Source: Parafenestella ontariensis
Taxonomy: Eukaryota; Ascomycota; Dothideomycetes; Pleosporales; Cucurbitariaceae
Reading direction: 5' to 3'
Length of the DNA stretch: 64,000 nt
NCBI GenBank assembly: GCA_021596325.1
Contig: JAKGDA010000032.1
Coordinates: 186,001-250,000 of the forward strand
Numbering within the stretch: position 1 is the stretch's first letter; each line of letters opens with the position of its first letter. A program made the position numbers and the translations under genes. Below are positions 42,878 to 54,429 of the stretch, one piece after another. The notes under the pieces are model-generated. The model did not search any database. It had not been told where the DNA came from and saw only the letters and a list, made by a program, of their open reading frames with translations.

Positions 42878-44399
42878 ATGAACATCAACAAGAAGTTCGA
42901 TCGCTTGAAGCAATGGACCAACGAAAAGATGGGCGCAGAGGCCCGCACTGGGCTTTCAGACGAGTTCAAGGCCCTAGAATTGGAGATGAACTTGCGTCAT
43001 GAGGGTATGCACATGCTCGGTGCCCTGCAGCAATGGCCTGGCCAGAGACTAACCAATTCCCAGGCATGGACAAAATGCAGAGGTCCATGGCCGTCTACGT
43101 CAAGTCATTATCCAAGCGCGCAGAAGGCGACGACAAGGAGAAACAGCTCCCGGGCGGTCACTTGGGCTCGTCCATGGTCACCCATGGCGAGGACTTTGAG
43201 CCAGACTCCGAGTTTGGCAATTGTTTATCCTGTGAGTCTTCAATCAATTGGCATACTGCGCATGTTACTGACCACCACAGCTCTCGGCCGAGCGAATGAA
43301 CGACTAGCCCGCGTGCAAGAGACGTACGTTGCAAGTGCGACGTCATCATGGCTGGAGGGACTGGAGCGCTCTCTTGTTCAGATGAAAGAGTACCAGGTAT
43401 GGCAGCGCAACAATGGCAACTAGTATATTGTTCAAGATCTAATTTCTGTATAGGCGACCCGAAAGAAACTTGAGACACGCCGCCTCGCCTACGATACCTC
43501 CCTTGCAAAGATGCAGAAAACGAAGAAGGAAGACTTTCGCATGGAGGAAGAACTGCGCGCACAAAAGGCAAAATACGAGGAGACTAGCGAAGATGTCTTC
43601 AGGAGGATGCAGGACATCAAGGAGTCAGAGGTCGACATGGTCCAGGACCTGACGGCTTTCTTGGAGGCCGAACTAAGCTATCACGATCGCTGTCGTGAGA
43701 TCCTGCTCAATGTCAAGCGGGAGTGGCCGGTTAGGTGAGGGAATATCACTCGGTCAGAGCCAGAAACGTAATGCTGACACACGAAACAGAGACACTCGAG
43801 CGACCGCCACCCGGCCCGCGCGCTCCCGCTCCATCACTGCCCACGGATATGCAGAGCGATTCAACCCCGTCGAAGAAGAGCCCGAGCCCGAACCTCCGCG
43901 CATCACCATTCCCAAGCTAGGTTCCCGCAACCGCTCGCCTGCTCCAGAGACTCAGTCCCCAGGGGGCTACGCTCTTCGTCCCTCCGTCAGCCGCACTTCT
44001 ACATATGAGACTGCTTCGAATGGATACCGCGATGATTCTCCTGCTCGGCGGATAACTCGTGTACCTACCGACTCCTCCGTCATATCGAGTCGTAACAACC
44101 TCCGTCCAGTCCGCCAAGCGAACACCTTTGCCGACGACTATGAAGACGACTACGCCCCTTCGAATGGTAACGGCTATCGGCGCGACAGATCACCGCCCAG
44201 CCCCGATACCGCATCCTCCGTAGGTAGCACACGGGGTAGCGTCATGTCGCGAGCGGCGAGCTGGGCAGCACCGAACGTGGGAGACACTGGAAAGAAGGCA
44301 CCTCCGCCACCACCTCCTTCAAGGGCGAAGAAGCCGCCGCCACCTCCTCCACCAATGAAGCGAAGTGCGTTGAGTGCCTCTGAAGTAGCACGATATTGA
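42878..44399 (+). CDS. BAR-domain protein with Pro-rich tail
   Basis: Five exons (42878-43004, 43064-43231, 43281-43396, 43454-43734, 43790-44399) give 434 codons (433 residues). BAR proteins bind and bend membranes as dimers in endocytosis and trafficking. Seen: N-terminal FDRLKQWTNEKMG and LELEMNLRHEGMDKMQ, long helices with ANERLARVQETYV and KLETRRLAYD plus QKTKKEDFRMEEELRAQKAK, then SELSY-like EAELSYHDRCREILL before the end of the BAR domain (about 230). The rest is disordered with Arg/Ser repeats and poly-Pro tracts (APPPPPPSRAKKPPPPPPP) that could dock SH3 or profilin partners; there is no SH3 domain. It resembles endophilin-type fungal BAR adaptors; the exact orthologue was not settled. 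Exon joins keep phase throughout. Confidence 0.88.
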
Positions 44400-45206
44400 T
44401 CTGATATTCTTATCTGCTTTACTTCCTTGGCTAACCTGGTGCTTTTCTTGTAGGGCCGCTGTCCACGTCTACCAGAGTCGCCAGTTGGTGAGCTATGATT
44501 TCCTTAACGAGCGAAGACTGTATTTTGGTTGTGAAAGGGCGGCTGTTTTGTGGATTGTAGGTGAAAAGCGGGTCTAAACACGACTGCAGCGCGGTCAGGC
44601 GCACCGGGCGTTTATAATGATTTGATTGTATTGTACATCTTGAGCGGCGTTTGGAATTTGGCATGAAGGAATTAGGGACGGCTGGATGGCTTGGTGGGAT
44701 CTTTTATCTTACATTGGAAGTGCTGTCTGTTTTGCAGCGGAGGGTTACCCAGCTAGCGAGTCTTTATCTTCAAATACAGGGTCACAGTGCACCAAGTTAC
44801 TCACCAGTCCTCTAAGAACAAATTAGAATCCTAACTTTAGACTATTAAAGACCTCCTACTAGACTAAATAATAATAGGGATATAACTTAGCGTGCAAATA
44901 CTCTGTATAATATTCAAACTAAAGACCTGCACTAGTTCAAGGAAAGATGTAGGAAGAGCATCTCTCAGTGTGCATTTTCATAACATTTATAGTATCATTG
45001 TCTGATCAAAGTCATTCGTGCGTTATCATGCATGCGCGCGTGAACTCAATTAACAACAAACATGCAAACCAACAGCCCAACCTTCCTTCCTTACTTTAAA
45101 TTCACAAGGCGCAGTGATGCATAACGTCCAATCTACACGTACACCGAAAGAGACCCCGTCATAACCCAAGCGATAACCATGCGAAAACAATCATGACGAT
45201 CCGTAA
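44400..45206. other. Convergent intergenic region, partly TA-rich
   Basis: 3' sequence of two facing genes. The part at about 44815-44945 is unusually rich in TA, CTA and TAA steps (ACTATTAAAGACCTCC, CTAGACTAAATAATAAT), a composition seen in RIP-mutated repeats. No coding sequence was recognised. Confidence 0.45.
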
Positions 45207-47849
45207 TCATTGCTCAAACTTCTGCTGATGACTCGTCGGGAAATTCCAGTTCTCCTATCATTCATCACGTCAGCCAAATGCATCCACAATCTCATCATCG
45301 TTTACACGCGCAGGACATGGAAAACGACTTACCCACTGCTGCAACCCCCCATTCGGACTCGCGGTGCCGAAATCATGTCCTTGGCCACTTCCCGATCCTC
45401 CCGCTCCGCTATCAACAGGCACGAAAATCGCCCCTGTATCCTGTCCCGCGCCACCGCCCAAGCCGCTGAAAATATCAAAGTCATCCGCATTGCCCCCGCC
45501 GCCGTGCAAACTACCCAGCAGACTGTCAAAGTCGACGGCGAGATTGTCGAGTCCGCTGCCCGTGGGCGTGCGCTGCAGGTGGCTGTGCATGGCGGGATTT
45601 TGTTGCCCAACACCACCGGCGCCGCCGCCAGGGGCGAAGGTAGGAGACGTGACTGCGGAGAAAGACGGGAGCGGTTGTAAAGTCGGATGTTGTTGTGGAG
45701 CCAGTTGTTGGCGTTTCTTATTGAACCCCTTCATCACGTAGAACGCTTCGAGATTTTCTTTGACTGTCCAGAGCAGATCTGAACACCGCTCGCGCACACC
45801 AACGCCGTAACAGTGCCCGAAAATATGATCAATGATAGTAGCCATGCGCTCTTTACGGGGTAGATCGGGCGTGCGGTAGAGTTCCGTGAGGAGCAGGAGG
45901 ACGGCGTGATACTGCTGGTATGTGGTTGAGTACCACGCCCACGCGCTGAGCGAGGGAAGCGTGTCGAGCGTAGCGCCGATTTCGAGCGTCGTGAGCGCTG
46001 CGGTGAGGAGCACGTCACGCAGGCGGTTCTCGGACTCTGAACGCGCTTGCAGTGAGGTTTGGGGGAGGTGGCGGTAGAGCAGCATGGAATCGCAGCGCGC
46101 CATGAGGAGCGTGGCGACGAGGCCGGCGTACCGCTGGATAGGGACCGACGCGTCGAGGTATTGCAGGTATTTGCTTTGGATTTGGCGTTTGCGCGCTTCG
46201 ACTCGGGCGCGCAGGTCATGTAGCGTGATGTGTTTGCGGTCCATTTCGATTCGGCCTCGGAAGATGAAGCGGTGGATCTCGTTGACTTCGTACCGGATGA
46301 GTGATAGGGTGACGTCGGTCCAGCCGTTTGTTGACGTGGGTTGTTGTTGCCAGCTTGGGCTGCCGAATTCGAAGACATCGTCGTCTACGTTCAGTGGTAG
46401 GGCAATGTCGAAGTCGTCTGACCGGATAGAGGGGTGTGGCCCCTGAGCTTCCGCCGTCTTGAAATCCAAGAAGCAAATCTGGTACCATAGTAGCGATCGG
46501 ACGTGCCGTTGTAGCGGCGTTAGACTGTTGGCGGAGCTGTAGCTGAGACGATGTATGCCAATGCACTGGGCTAGGCGGACAAGTGCGCCAACCACAACAG
46601 ATGTTGCTCGTGAGATCTGCGCTCTGCAGAGCGGTATCTAGTGTGGTCAGCACGATAACAGTTGCAAATACCAAACTCCCTACCAGATATATAGTCAGAG
46701 CTTGCAGCGTCCTGATGTTCGATGTCTTGGCCCAATTGGCGCGAATTAGGGCGCGCTCAGTGGCCTTTTGCAGCCTTAGGAACAAGTCTTCTTTCGTGAT
46801 GCCAAATTGCGACTTTGCCTGCAATGGAGACACTGAGGCTGCAGCTGCCATACAAACCGCTAAGATCAATGCAGTGCAGGAGTTTTGATTGGGGCTACCC
46901 ATTTCGATGTTCATCCAGAAGCGATCGAAGAGACGCTTGAATGAAGGTAGATGCAGGACGTGCGCGAGTGGACTGACAGCCTCAGTGTATCGCTGGAGTA
47001 GCCCTTCTGCTTCCATTTTGGTCGGCAACAGCGAGGGTTCCACGTCACTATTCTGATGCACAGACAGCGAGCCGCCTAGCAGCAGGTTCAACGATGGTGC
47101 CAGAGATGGCATCTGCTCTGCTGATAGCAGGGCTGAAGATTGCGGTGCTCTTTGACCTGTAACTGAAGAGGAAGGAGTGAAGCTCTCAGACAAGAGTTTG
47201 CCCAGCTACACATAGCAATTCAGTTTTCGTTCAACTTGGGGGCATGGGTGCAGCTCAGGTAAGCAGAAGGGGCGGACAGTACCTCTTCGGCATATTGAGG
47301 GCGAAAAAATCCGGTAATATTCTCGCAAATGATCATCCTCCCGATCCGAATGGTAAGATCGGTCGCGATTTGATCTTCATCGTCGTGCTCGTCCTCATAC
47401 ACGTCGTCCTGCGTTTCTTCAGGCTCCGCGGGCAATCGCTCCCATGCATCTCCGTCGGCCTCGACATCCTGCTGATACGCCTCCCACTCGTAGTCTCGAG
47501 GCGGTGTCCCGGGAGTGGTGGTGTCGATTGAATTTGAGTTCTCATACTTATCCAGCACGCTTGCGCTACTCTGCGTGCGCACAGGAAGATCCTTTGTCCA
47601 GTCTGGGATTGTAACACCGGTACCACTTTTGCTTGTAGCGCGTTCCCTCTGCTCCCTCTCTTTCTTGCGTGCAGCGCTCTCAGGAACCGTAATGAAGATG
47701 CACTCTCGTCCAAAGGCGGTGCAATTTTGACAAGGATGTGTTTTTGAACATCGTGATTTACGAGTGCGGCACTCGACGCACGAATTGATGGGGCGTGGAT
47801 TTCTCCTGCGGACCACTCGGGACTGCAAGACCTGTCCTTGTTCTGGCAT
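45207..47849 (-). CDS. Zn2Cys6 transcription factor with fungal-specific TF domain
   Basis: Four exons (47283-47849, 46684-47205, 45333-46637, 45207-45254) give 814 codons (813 residues). The zinc cluster is CVECRTRKSRCSKTHPCQNC...C, cysteines 24, 27, 34, 40, 43 and 50 (C-X2-C-X6-C-X5-C-X2-C-X6-C), flanked by a basic linker. The middle region matches fungal-specific TF (MHR) proteins: PLAHVLHLPSFKRLFDRFW, SCTALILAVCMAAAASVSP, RLAQCIGIHRL, LRSLLWYQ-type RHVRSLLWYQICFLD and GPHPSIRSDDFDIALP. The C-terminal part is Gly/Gln-rich. A last exon of 48 bases, joined by a GTAAGT...TAG intron with a CTGAC branch site, adds ENWNFPTSHQQKFEQ. Without it the frame runs 20 codons into the intron. Target genes unknown. 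Confidence 0.88.
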
Positions 47850-49013
47850 ATCTCGCGATCCTCATTTTCACGCCATTTGTTGAGGTTTGGAGGGTGGCTC
47901 GGGTGGTGGAGAAGAGCGATCGGATGTCGGGCCGTGCTGGAGACCTTGCTCTCTTTAACAATGGCGGCCGATCGCCACGTGACCCAGCATACTGACAGGC
48001 CGTTCTCGCCTGATCCGGACTAGTGCGGCTTGTCAGATACAGATTTTTCGCCGCCTCTAGGTACCAAAATACCGGCCTTCTACTCATTATTATGGCCTCC
48101 GCTCGGGCGGCTTATTAGCCAACTAACGCCTAGCGTCTCTGTGTCCACCTTTTACTCCGACCTTTGAGTTTTATTTATAGGTGCTCAGCCCACCGCCATG
48201 CAGCGGCCTGATTTTGGGGGTCCTTGTTGAATCATCAGGTTCTGGAATTAAAGTATGGAATAAGAACTCTTAGATAAAAAGGTTACTGAGTAAATGGAAT
48301 TAATACTACTCTTGTATTGAAAACCTATGTATGTTCTGCCGCCATTTTCGGCGGCATATGCCACCCTTTTGGTAGGACATTGTCGTCGGTGGTATGTCTG
48401 TATAATGCAACATGTGTCCATCCAGATGAAATCATATCCGTCTCTCAAAGCCTGTTCGCAGGCATATTTGATCCTGGAGGAGCCTTTCTTAGCGCCCTAG
48501 TCGGTCTCGGAAGTGGTTGAAAAGGAACTCTTCGTCTTCCCATGTGTGGGAGAGGATAGCGTATTCTGGCTTCTCTCGGCCCAGTTCGATCTTGAGTCGA
48601 TATATTCTGGCATTTAGAGTCTCATTTAAGATGCGCTTTGGACGATTCAATTGCTACACCGGGAGGTTCAGCCTCGTGGCGGTTACCGGGCAGTAACAGT
48701 GCTGAACCGTGATAGGGCAGATATACGTGTGTTTCGTAGGTTAAACGTACGTAGGCTTGTGGTAGCAAAGAAACATGACATTGGAGTGAATTCAGTAATG
48801 TTACAGTCCACATGTCTGCATTCAGCAATATCCAATGGCAATACTAAATTCTTGCTGCACAATATGCTTTTGTGACAGAGACCAAACGACGTGGGAGACC
48901 TGTTGCGGATTTCTTTGGGACCTGACATTAGAGTCCCCATATTTTAATGATTTAGATACCAATCAAGTAGCAACCTAAATATATGTGGCAAGATACTGCC
49001 ATGGCAATTTGCA
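47850..49013. other. Intergenic with a hairpin
   Basis: This is the promoter side of the transcription-factor gene and 3' side of the epimerase-like gene. A hairpin-forming inverted repeat lies at 48665-48708. No protein gene was supported. Confidence 0.45.
48665..48708. repeat. Interrupted inverted repeat
   Basis: Outer arms GGTTCAGC (48665-48672) and GCTGAACC (48701-48708) are perfect inverses, and an inner pair GTTAC/GTAAC (48682-48686, 48693-48697) closes a six-base loop. Unpaired bulges separate the two stems. It could form a hairpin in RNA or DNA. Confidence 0.6.
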
Positions 49014-50124
49014 TCACCTCAAGATGCGTCCTTCAGCAGCCACCTCGGCATGGCCTTGAATCAAGCCAAGCTTCTTTGCTTCGTCTTCAATAATCTCGGG
49101 TAGTAACTCAGCGATACTCTTCTGCTTGGGTTTCCAGCCGAAAAGCTTGTTCGCGCGAATAGCTTTGCACCGAGAATTGGTGCCCCAGAGATAGCTACCA
49201 GCGGGTCGCAGCTTATCCGTCTCGGCTTTGTTCAATACATCGACATCGGCGGTGTTGATGAGCTTCTTCTCGAGAGCGATCTTTGTAATGTTGCGTCCGA
49301 CGTCACCCCAGACAAACTCTCCATTCTCGGCAAAGTAGTAACCTTCGTTGTTCCAGGTGGCCTTGCCGCCGTCGGGTGACAGAGCAGCTGTTACGAGAGC
49401 CAGGAACACCTCGCTGAGGTCTTGAACGTGAACTTCAGTCCAGATATTGGTCCCTTCCTCTATCACGAACCCTTTGTGACGGTTGAGGATGGCTTTCGCC
49501 ATGTCGTATACTTGGACGCTTCTCTGGTTGTCGGGACCGCGCCCAGGCCCGTAGATGCAGGGTGGGCAAACAATGGCAGACTTGATGCTGCCCGCAGAGG
49601 CTTCGCTAGCTGCTAGGACTATCTTGTCGACATTGCGATGGAGGGCAACATCGGGCAGTGAAGTGACCTCGCCGATACCGTCCCAGTCATCATACACCTT
49701 CTCTCGCTTGATTCCGTACGTGCTGCTCTCGAAATCCTCAAAAGCAAGTATACCAGTGCCCGAGGTATGGATTAGAAAGGTCTTTTTCTGGCTCTGAGCA
49801 AGACCAGCAACCAGGGCTTGAGCGGCGCCTACGTGGTCGCAGTCGGCGGTGTGGACCACGATATCTGCCTTGGAAGCCTCGGTGGTGAGTAGCTCGGTAC
49901 TGTCCAGGTTGCCATAGACAAGGCGGATCTTGGCGTACTGCGCAGCAACCTTTGCGCCTTTGTCGCTGTTGCGGACGAGCGCAGTAATCTCAAGGTCGGG
50001 ATAGGTATTTGCTATGGCATAGAGAGCGTCGCCCCCGATGTAGCCAGTCGCGCCAGTGCTGTGGGACATTAACTTAGAGTGCGGATTGACTCGATTGTTT
50101 GACTAACATGAAAAGCTTCGGCAT
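49014..50124 (-). CDS. NAD(P)-binding epimerase/dehydratase-like protein
   Basis: Two exons (50108-50124 and 49014-50058) give 354 codons (353 residues). The first exon is only 17 bases (MPKLF plus two bases of Ile), joined by a GTTAGT donor to ITGATGYIGGDAL, the Rossmann cofactor motif. Next are ALVRNSDKGAKV, VYGNLDS, HTADCDHVGAAQAL and IHTSGTGIL. YGIKREKVYDDWDG is near the usual Tyr-Lys position, followed by CPPCIYGPGRG. This pattern fits extended SDR/NmrA-like proteins (NAD-dependent epimerase family) common in fungi. Substrate unknown; redox or isomerase activity is inferred from the family only. The microexon restores a full dinucleotide-binding N-terminus, which the ATG at 50067-50069 alone would not supply. 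Confidence 0.88.
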
Positions 50125-50805
50125 TGTAGATAGGTTGATGTTGATGTGTAGTCTTTCTTCTGTCGATGAGAGGTTGTATGTTAGATGTCAAGACTGAAAG
50201 GGTGTTAAGTGGTGGCCTCGAGCTGAAGAGAGAAAGTTCCCTTCGACTTATAAATACACTGTTAGCAGGTAGGTACGTCACGACGACTCTTCCTAACTAG
50301 GACGTCAAAGGGCGCACAATCGCAAGGCAGCAGCGCGTACTTCCTGCTCAAGGACTGTCTGCGCCCTCAGACACGTTAAAGAAGGTGTGCAATTATTCAT
50401 AATCAACTGAGCATCTTCGACTCCAGGCAGCGAACACCGAGAACTGCAGCATGTGCACTTTTGGAGGTCTCACGGAATACCCCGCAGCGGGGCGCTTGCA
50501 GAGCGCGGTGACGGACAAAGGTAGCATAGCAGGCATAGGTACAACGCAGACGGCTCTATCGTGCAGCATTTTGTTACACGAATTACATAAGGGGGCATAG
50601 TGTAAGCGTCTAGAGGACTCCAAGGGAGTGGTGAAGGGATCGCTTGGCGCACCCGCTAGCGACGGTCAGTTCCAGTTCCAGGTGCTCGAGCCACGTCCCA
50701 GCGTTTCCAACAACGACGTCGACATGGAGCTGCGAGCACGACACATGGCCAGATAGTTGATGAGCTGAAAGCCTTCTCTGAGCGCAAACCCCCACCACCG
50801 CGACC
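50125..50805. other. Divergent promoter region
   Basis: This 680-base stretch separates the epimerase-like gene and VPS45, transcribed away from each other. Open frames in it are short and featureless. No repeats or RNA genes were seen. Confidence 0.45.
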
Positions 50806-52744
50806 ATGGACATCGTACAAGCCGTCTCCGGCTACATCACGAAGATGGTCTCGGCCGGAGACAGCGCTGCGACCGGCACCTCCGCGGCAAAGATGAAGAT
50901 CCTCCTACTCGACGATGAGACTGTGGGTTTGTCTGCTCTACCGGGAGAATGAGAAGCAGGTGCTGACACCTCCCAGGTCTCGATAGTATCCACCGCGACG
51001 ACACAATCCGCCCTCCTGAGCCATGAAGTCTACCTCACCGAGTACGCCTCCCTGACAACCCATCCCACGGTATACGGCTAATACGTTCATAGTCGGTTGG
51101 ACAACCAAAAACGCGAGAAGATGCGCCATCTTCGCTGTCTGTGCTTTGTGCGCCCGTCACCCGAATCAATACAAAGCTTGATCGAGGAGCTGCGGGAGCC
51201 AACGTATGGCGAGTACAACATATGTAAGGCAGGGACAGCTTTTGGACTATGCATCCCATCGCTGACTCCTGGTAGACTTCAGCAACATTATCAAGAAGTC
51301 ATCATTGGAGCGATTAGCAGAAGCAGATGACCACGAAGTCGTGCGCGCCGTCCAGGAGTACTTCGCCGACTTCCTCGTAATAAACCCAGACCTCATGTCG
51401 CTTACCCTCGGTTTCCCAGATCACAGAATATGGAGTACTAGCCCGGACTCGTGGAATCAGGACGCGCTGCAGAGGTCAACCGAGGGTGTCATGGCGTTGC
51501 TTCTGGCGCTTAAGAAGAAACCGTTGATTCGGTATCAAAAGAACAGTCTACTGGTGAAAAAGCTGGCAACCGAAGTTCGATATAACATGACTCAGGAAGA
51601 CCAGCTGTTCGACTTCCGAAAAACAGACACACCGCCAATTCTCTTAATCGTCGACCGAAGAGATGATCCAGTCACGCCTTTGTTGACGCAATGGACGTAC
51701 CAGGCCATGGTCCACGAGCTTCTTGGAATAAACAAAGGAAGGGTAGATCTACGCGACGTTCCCGATATACGACCTGAGCTGAAGGAAATTGTTCTTTCTC
51801 CAGATCAAGACCCCTTCTTTAAAAAGAACATGTACCTCAACTTTGGCGATCTAGGCCAGAACGCGAAAGAGTACGTGGAGCAGTTCGCTTCCAAGCAACA
51901 AGGATCGCAAAAACTCGACTCAATAGCCGACATGAAGCGCTTCATCGAAGACTTTCCAGAGTTCCGCAAGCTCTCTGGTAACGTCACTAAGCACGTCACG
52001 CTAGTCGGTGAGCTCAGTCGAAGAGTTGGCGAAGAGAGCCTCTTAGATATCAGCGAGCTGGAGCAGAGTCTGGCGTGTACAGACAACCACTCCAATGACG
52101 TGAAGTCGTTGCAGAAGATTATCCAAGATCCGAAAGTTCCGGCCAACAACAAACTCCGACTCGTCGCCATCTACGCATTGCGTTACTCCAAGACTTCATC
52201 AAACTCGACTGCTATGCTCCTCGATCTACTCAGCGTCACCGGCGGACTGTCACGGCATCGTATAAATCTTATCACGAAGCTCCTCACCTATCACGACTCC
52301 CTACAAGCCACTACTGCTGCAGGCGGTGTCCCGGACTTGTTCCAGCCAGGCTCCTTCTTTGGCGGTGCACGGGATCGCTTGAAAGGTCTCAAGGGCGTAG
52401 AGAATGTATACACGCAACACTCGCCACGTTTGGAGGCTACATTGCAAGACTTGATCAAGGGAAAGTTGAGTCAACAGTTGTATCCGTTTGTAGAAGGCGG
52501 CGGGTCGACGAAAGATAAGCCCCAAGATATTATCATCTTCATGGTCGGCGGGACGACTTACGAAGAAGCCAAGATGGTCGCTCAGGTCAATGCAAGTTCG
52601 CCTGGTATTCGCGTTGTGCTCGGCGGCACGACAGTGCATAACAGCACATCATTCCTGGAAGAGGTTGAGGATGCCGTGGAGTCTTGGCCTGAGCCCCCCG
52701 CGTCGTCAGCCGCAGCTCGGTTGAGACGTGAAGTAGGAAGGTAG
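50806..52744 (+). CDS. VPS45: Vacuolar protein sorting protein 45 (Sec1/Munc18 family)
   Basis: Four exons (50806-50922, 50977-51041, 51093-51223, 51276-52744) give 594 codons (593 residues), close to the yeast protein. Vps45 binds the Tlg2-type syntaxin and promotes SNARE assembly at the trans-Golgi/endosome. Seen: N-terminal VQAVSGYITKMV and KILLLDDETVSIVS, DRLDNQKREKMRHLRC, CFVRPSPESI, EYNIYFSNIIKKSSLERLAE. Next are ILLIVDRRDDPVTPLLTQWT, TYQAMVHELLGI, the KNMYLNFGDLG segment and the C-terminal FMVGGTTYEEA and VVLGGTTVHN motifs. These match Vps45 better than other SM proteins (Sly1, Sec1, Vps33), from memory. Each splice junction is in phase; the first ATG precedes the conserved region. Confidence 0.94.
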
Positions 52745-53246
52745 AAGTCAGGCGGCTTCACTGTTGGGTCTCTTACAGCGGGCGGTCTTTGTTCTGGTAT
52801 GCATTGCTTTTCTTGGGCGAGCGTTTGTCAGTTCCCACGGTGCATGAACATGGGGTTTGGGTGTTAGGCGCGCATCCATGCGGGTGGCATTCCACAATCA
52901 GTGACTGGAATATCGCGCATGGGCAACAGTTTGTATCTTGAATTGAACCAGAAATGCCTCACGTAATGACATGCATCGTCGTTGCGGTTGCGCATGTACA
53001 GGTCCAAATCTCTGTATCCGCGTCTATCTAAAACCAGGACCTCTAGTAAGCGGGCCGATTTATAGAGTATTTATCCTTTCCGGGCACCCTAACCCTAACC
53101 CTGCCATGGCAGATGCCTATCACCCACTAGTGCTTTGGCGCAACCTATGCATAGTCGACCTCTTCGCGCCGCCTCACCTCTGTAGAATTCACGATAAATA
53201 TACATTTGCCTCCACGAGCCACACCGAACCACATACAATCCAAAAG
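52745..53246. other. Intergenic, VPS45 3' side and pseudokinase promoter
   Basis: This carries a telomere-like CCCTAA tract at 53086-53102, about 145 bases before the next start codon. An in-frame alternative ATG at 53106 would extend the next protein by 47 residues. Nothing else was seen. Confidence 0.5.
53086..53102 (+). repeat. Telomere-like CCCTAA tract
   Basis: ACCCTAACCCTAACCCT is 2.7 units of the common fungal telomere repeat (TTAGGG on the other strand). It is too short to be a relic telomere with certainty; in other organisms such telobox-like motifs act in promoters. Confidence 0.75.
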
Positions 53247-54402
53247 ATGGGCTCGACATTCTCATTTAATCGCCAGCCCACAGAAGAGCCGGATACTCTC
53301 CCTGTTGAGGAACCGAGGCGCTTCCCGTACCATGGCAATCCTGTTCCCGCCGAAGCAAGCACAGCGCCCGGAGAATCAGAAACCTGGTATGCCAATTTCT
53401 TCGAAAAAGCATATTGCGCGCCGCATAAAGATGGCAAAAACGTAATCATTTGCTGGCCAACATTGCCACGTGGGCATGTACGGGATTATAGAGAATTGGA
53501 CGGCTGGCCCATCGTCAAAGTGCGATTAGTCTACGAACATCTAGGTGAGGACCATGCGAGGATTGTTCGGTAAGCAGTTACCTGAAGCTAGGTGTATTGG
53601 CACATCCATCTGAGTTGAGTGTTTAAGCTACGTGGGGGACCTTGACGACGGGAGCATCGTCGTCGAGAAACTATCGCCTGGCCCATTCAATCTAAGACTG
53701 CCGGTAATGACTGTACCAGTGCCCGAGACGCCTTCTCGGGACGATAAAGTAATGCTCTCTCTGTACTACCGCTGGGCGTTACAAGGACTTTCAGCACTCA
53801 GCTTTGCCCACTCGCACGATGTATATTTCCGGACTTTCTCCGCGCAGCAAATTTGGTTGCGTTCGGATTACTCCCTTGCAATTACTGGCTTTATCAGCGC
53901 GGACATCACGGGAGACAAGACGGATTATGGCGAAGGCGGTTTGGTGACGGATGAATCGATGCCATATGACGAGGGTGCGCTGCATGGCAGCGTCAAAGAA
54001 GATCTGTTTTACTGGGCTACATTCGTTTGGAGGCTCATGACGAACGATTACACCGACCGGTCGCTTTCAGTTAGCACGCATTGTTGGGAGCCTGTTTGCC
54101 CTGTTGGAGGCTGTGAGCCTTCCGATGATAACGAAGAGATATTTCTCGATCGACTGGACCAGGGATCGTTTCAAGAGCTGGAAGAGGCTCGGCTTGGCAG
54201 TATCCTGGTCAAGGCGTGGAAAGAGGAATACACGAGCGCTGACGAGGTTGCTGACGAGATTAAGGCGGTCGCGTCAAAGATGGGCATTAATGTCAATGGT
54301 GACGAGGTGGAGTTGGACGAAAATTGGGAGGACATTTTCGAAGTTGAAAAAACGGGGCCACTGCCCAGGGATCGAAAGCTCAAGTTCAAGTCATCGGATT
54401 GA
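53247..54402 (+). CDS. Kinase-like protein lacking catalytic residues (probable pseudokinase)
   Basis: Two exons (53247-53569, 53628-54402) give 366 codons (365 residues). It begins MGSTFS, a good N-myristoylation sequence (Gly2, Ser6), arguing for this ATG over the in-frame one at 53106. Downstream, YYRWALQGLSALSFAHSHDV resembles kinase helix E. The following VYFRTFSAQQIWL sits where HRDxKxxN is expected, so the catalytic Asp is replaced by Thr, and LAITGFIS takes the DFG position without Asp. A helix-rich C-lobe follows (VKEDLFYWATFVWRLMTND) with an acidic tail. I infer a membrane-attached, catalytically dead kinase-like protein of a fungus-restricted family. Small introns and normal composition suggest a working gene. 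Confidence 0.72.
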
Positions 54403-54429
54403 GAGAGTACGGATGCACGACCTGATGGA

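Noticed and set aside
45210..45741. Plus-strand frames opposite the transcription-factor C-terminus
   Set aside because: Pro/Ser-rich shadows of the Gly/Gln-rich coding strand; no start context or domain.
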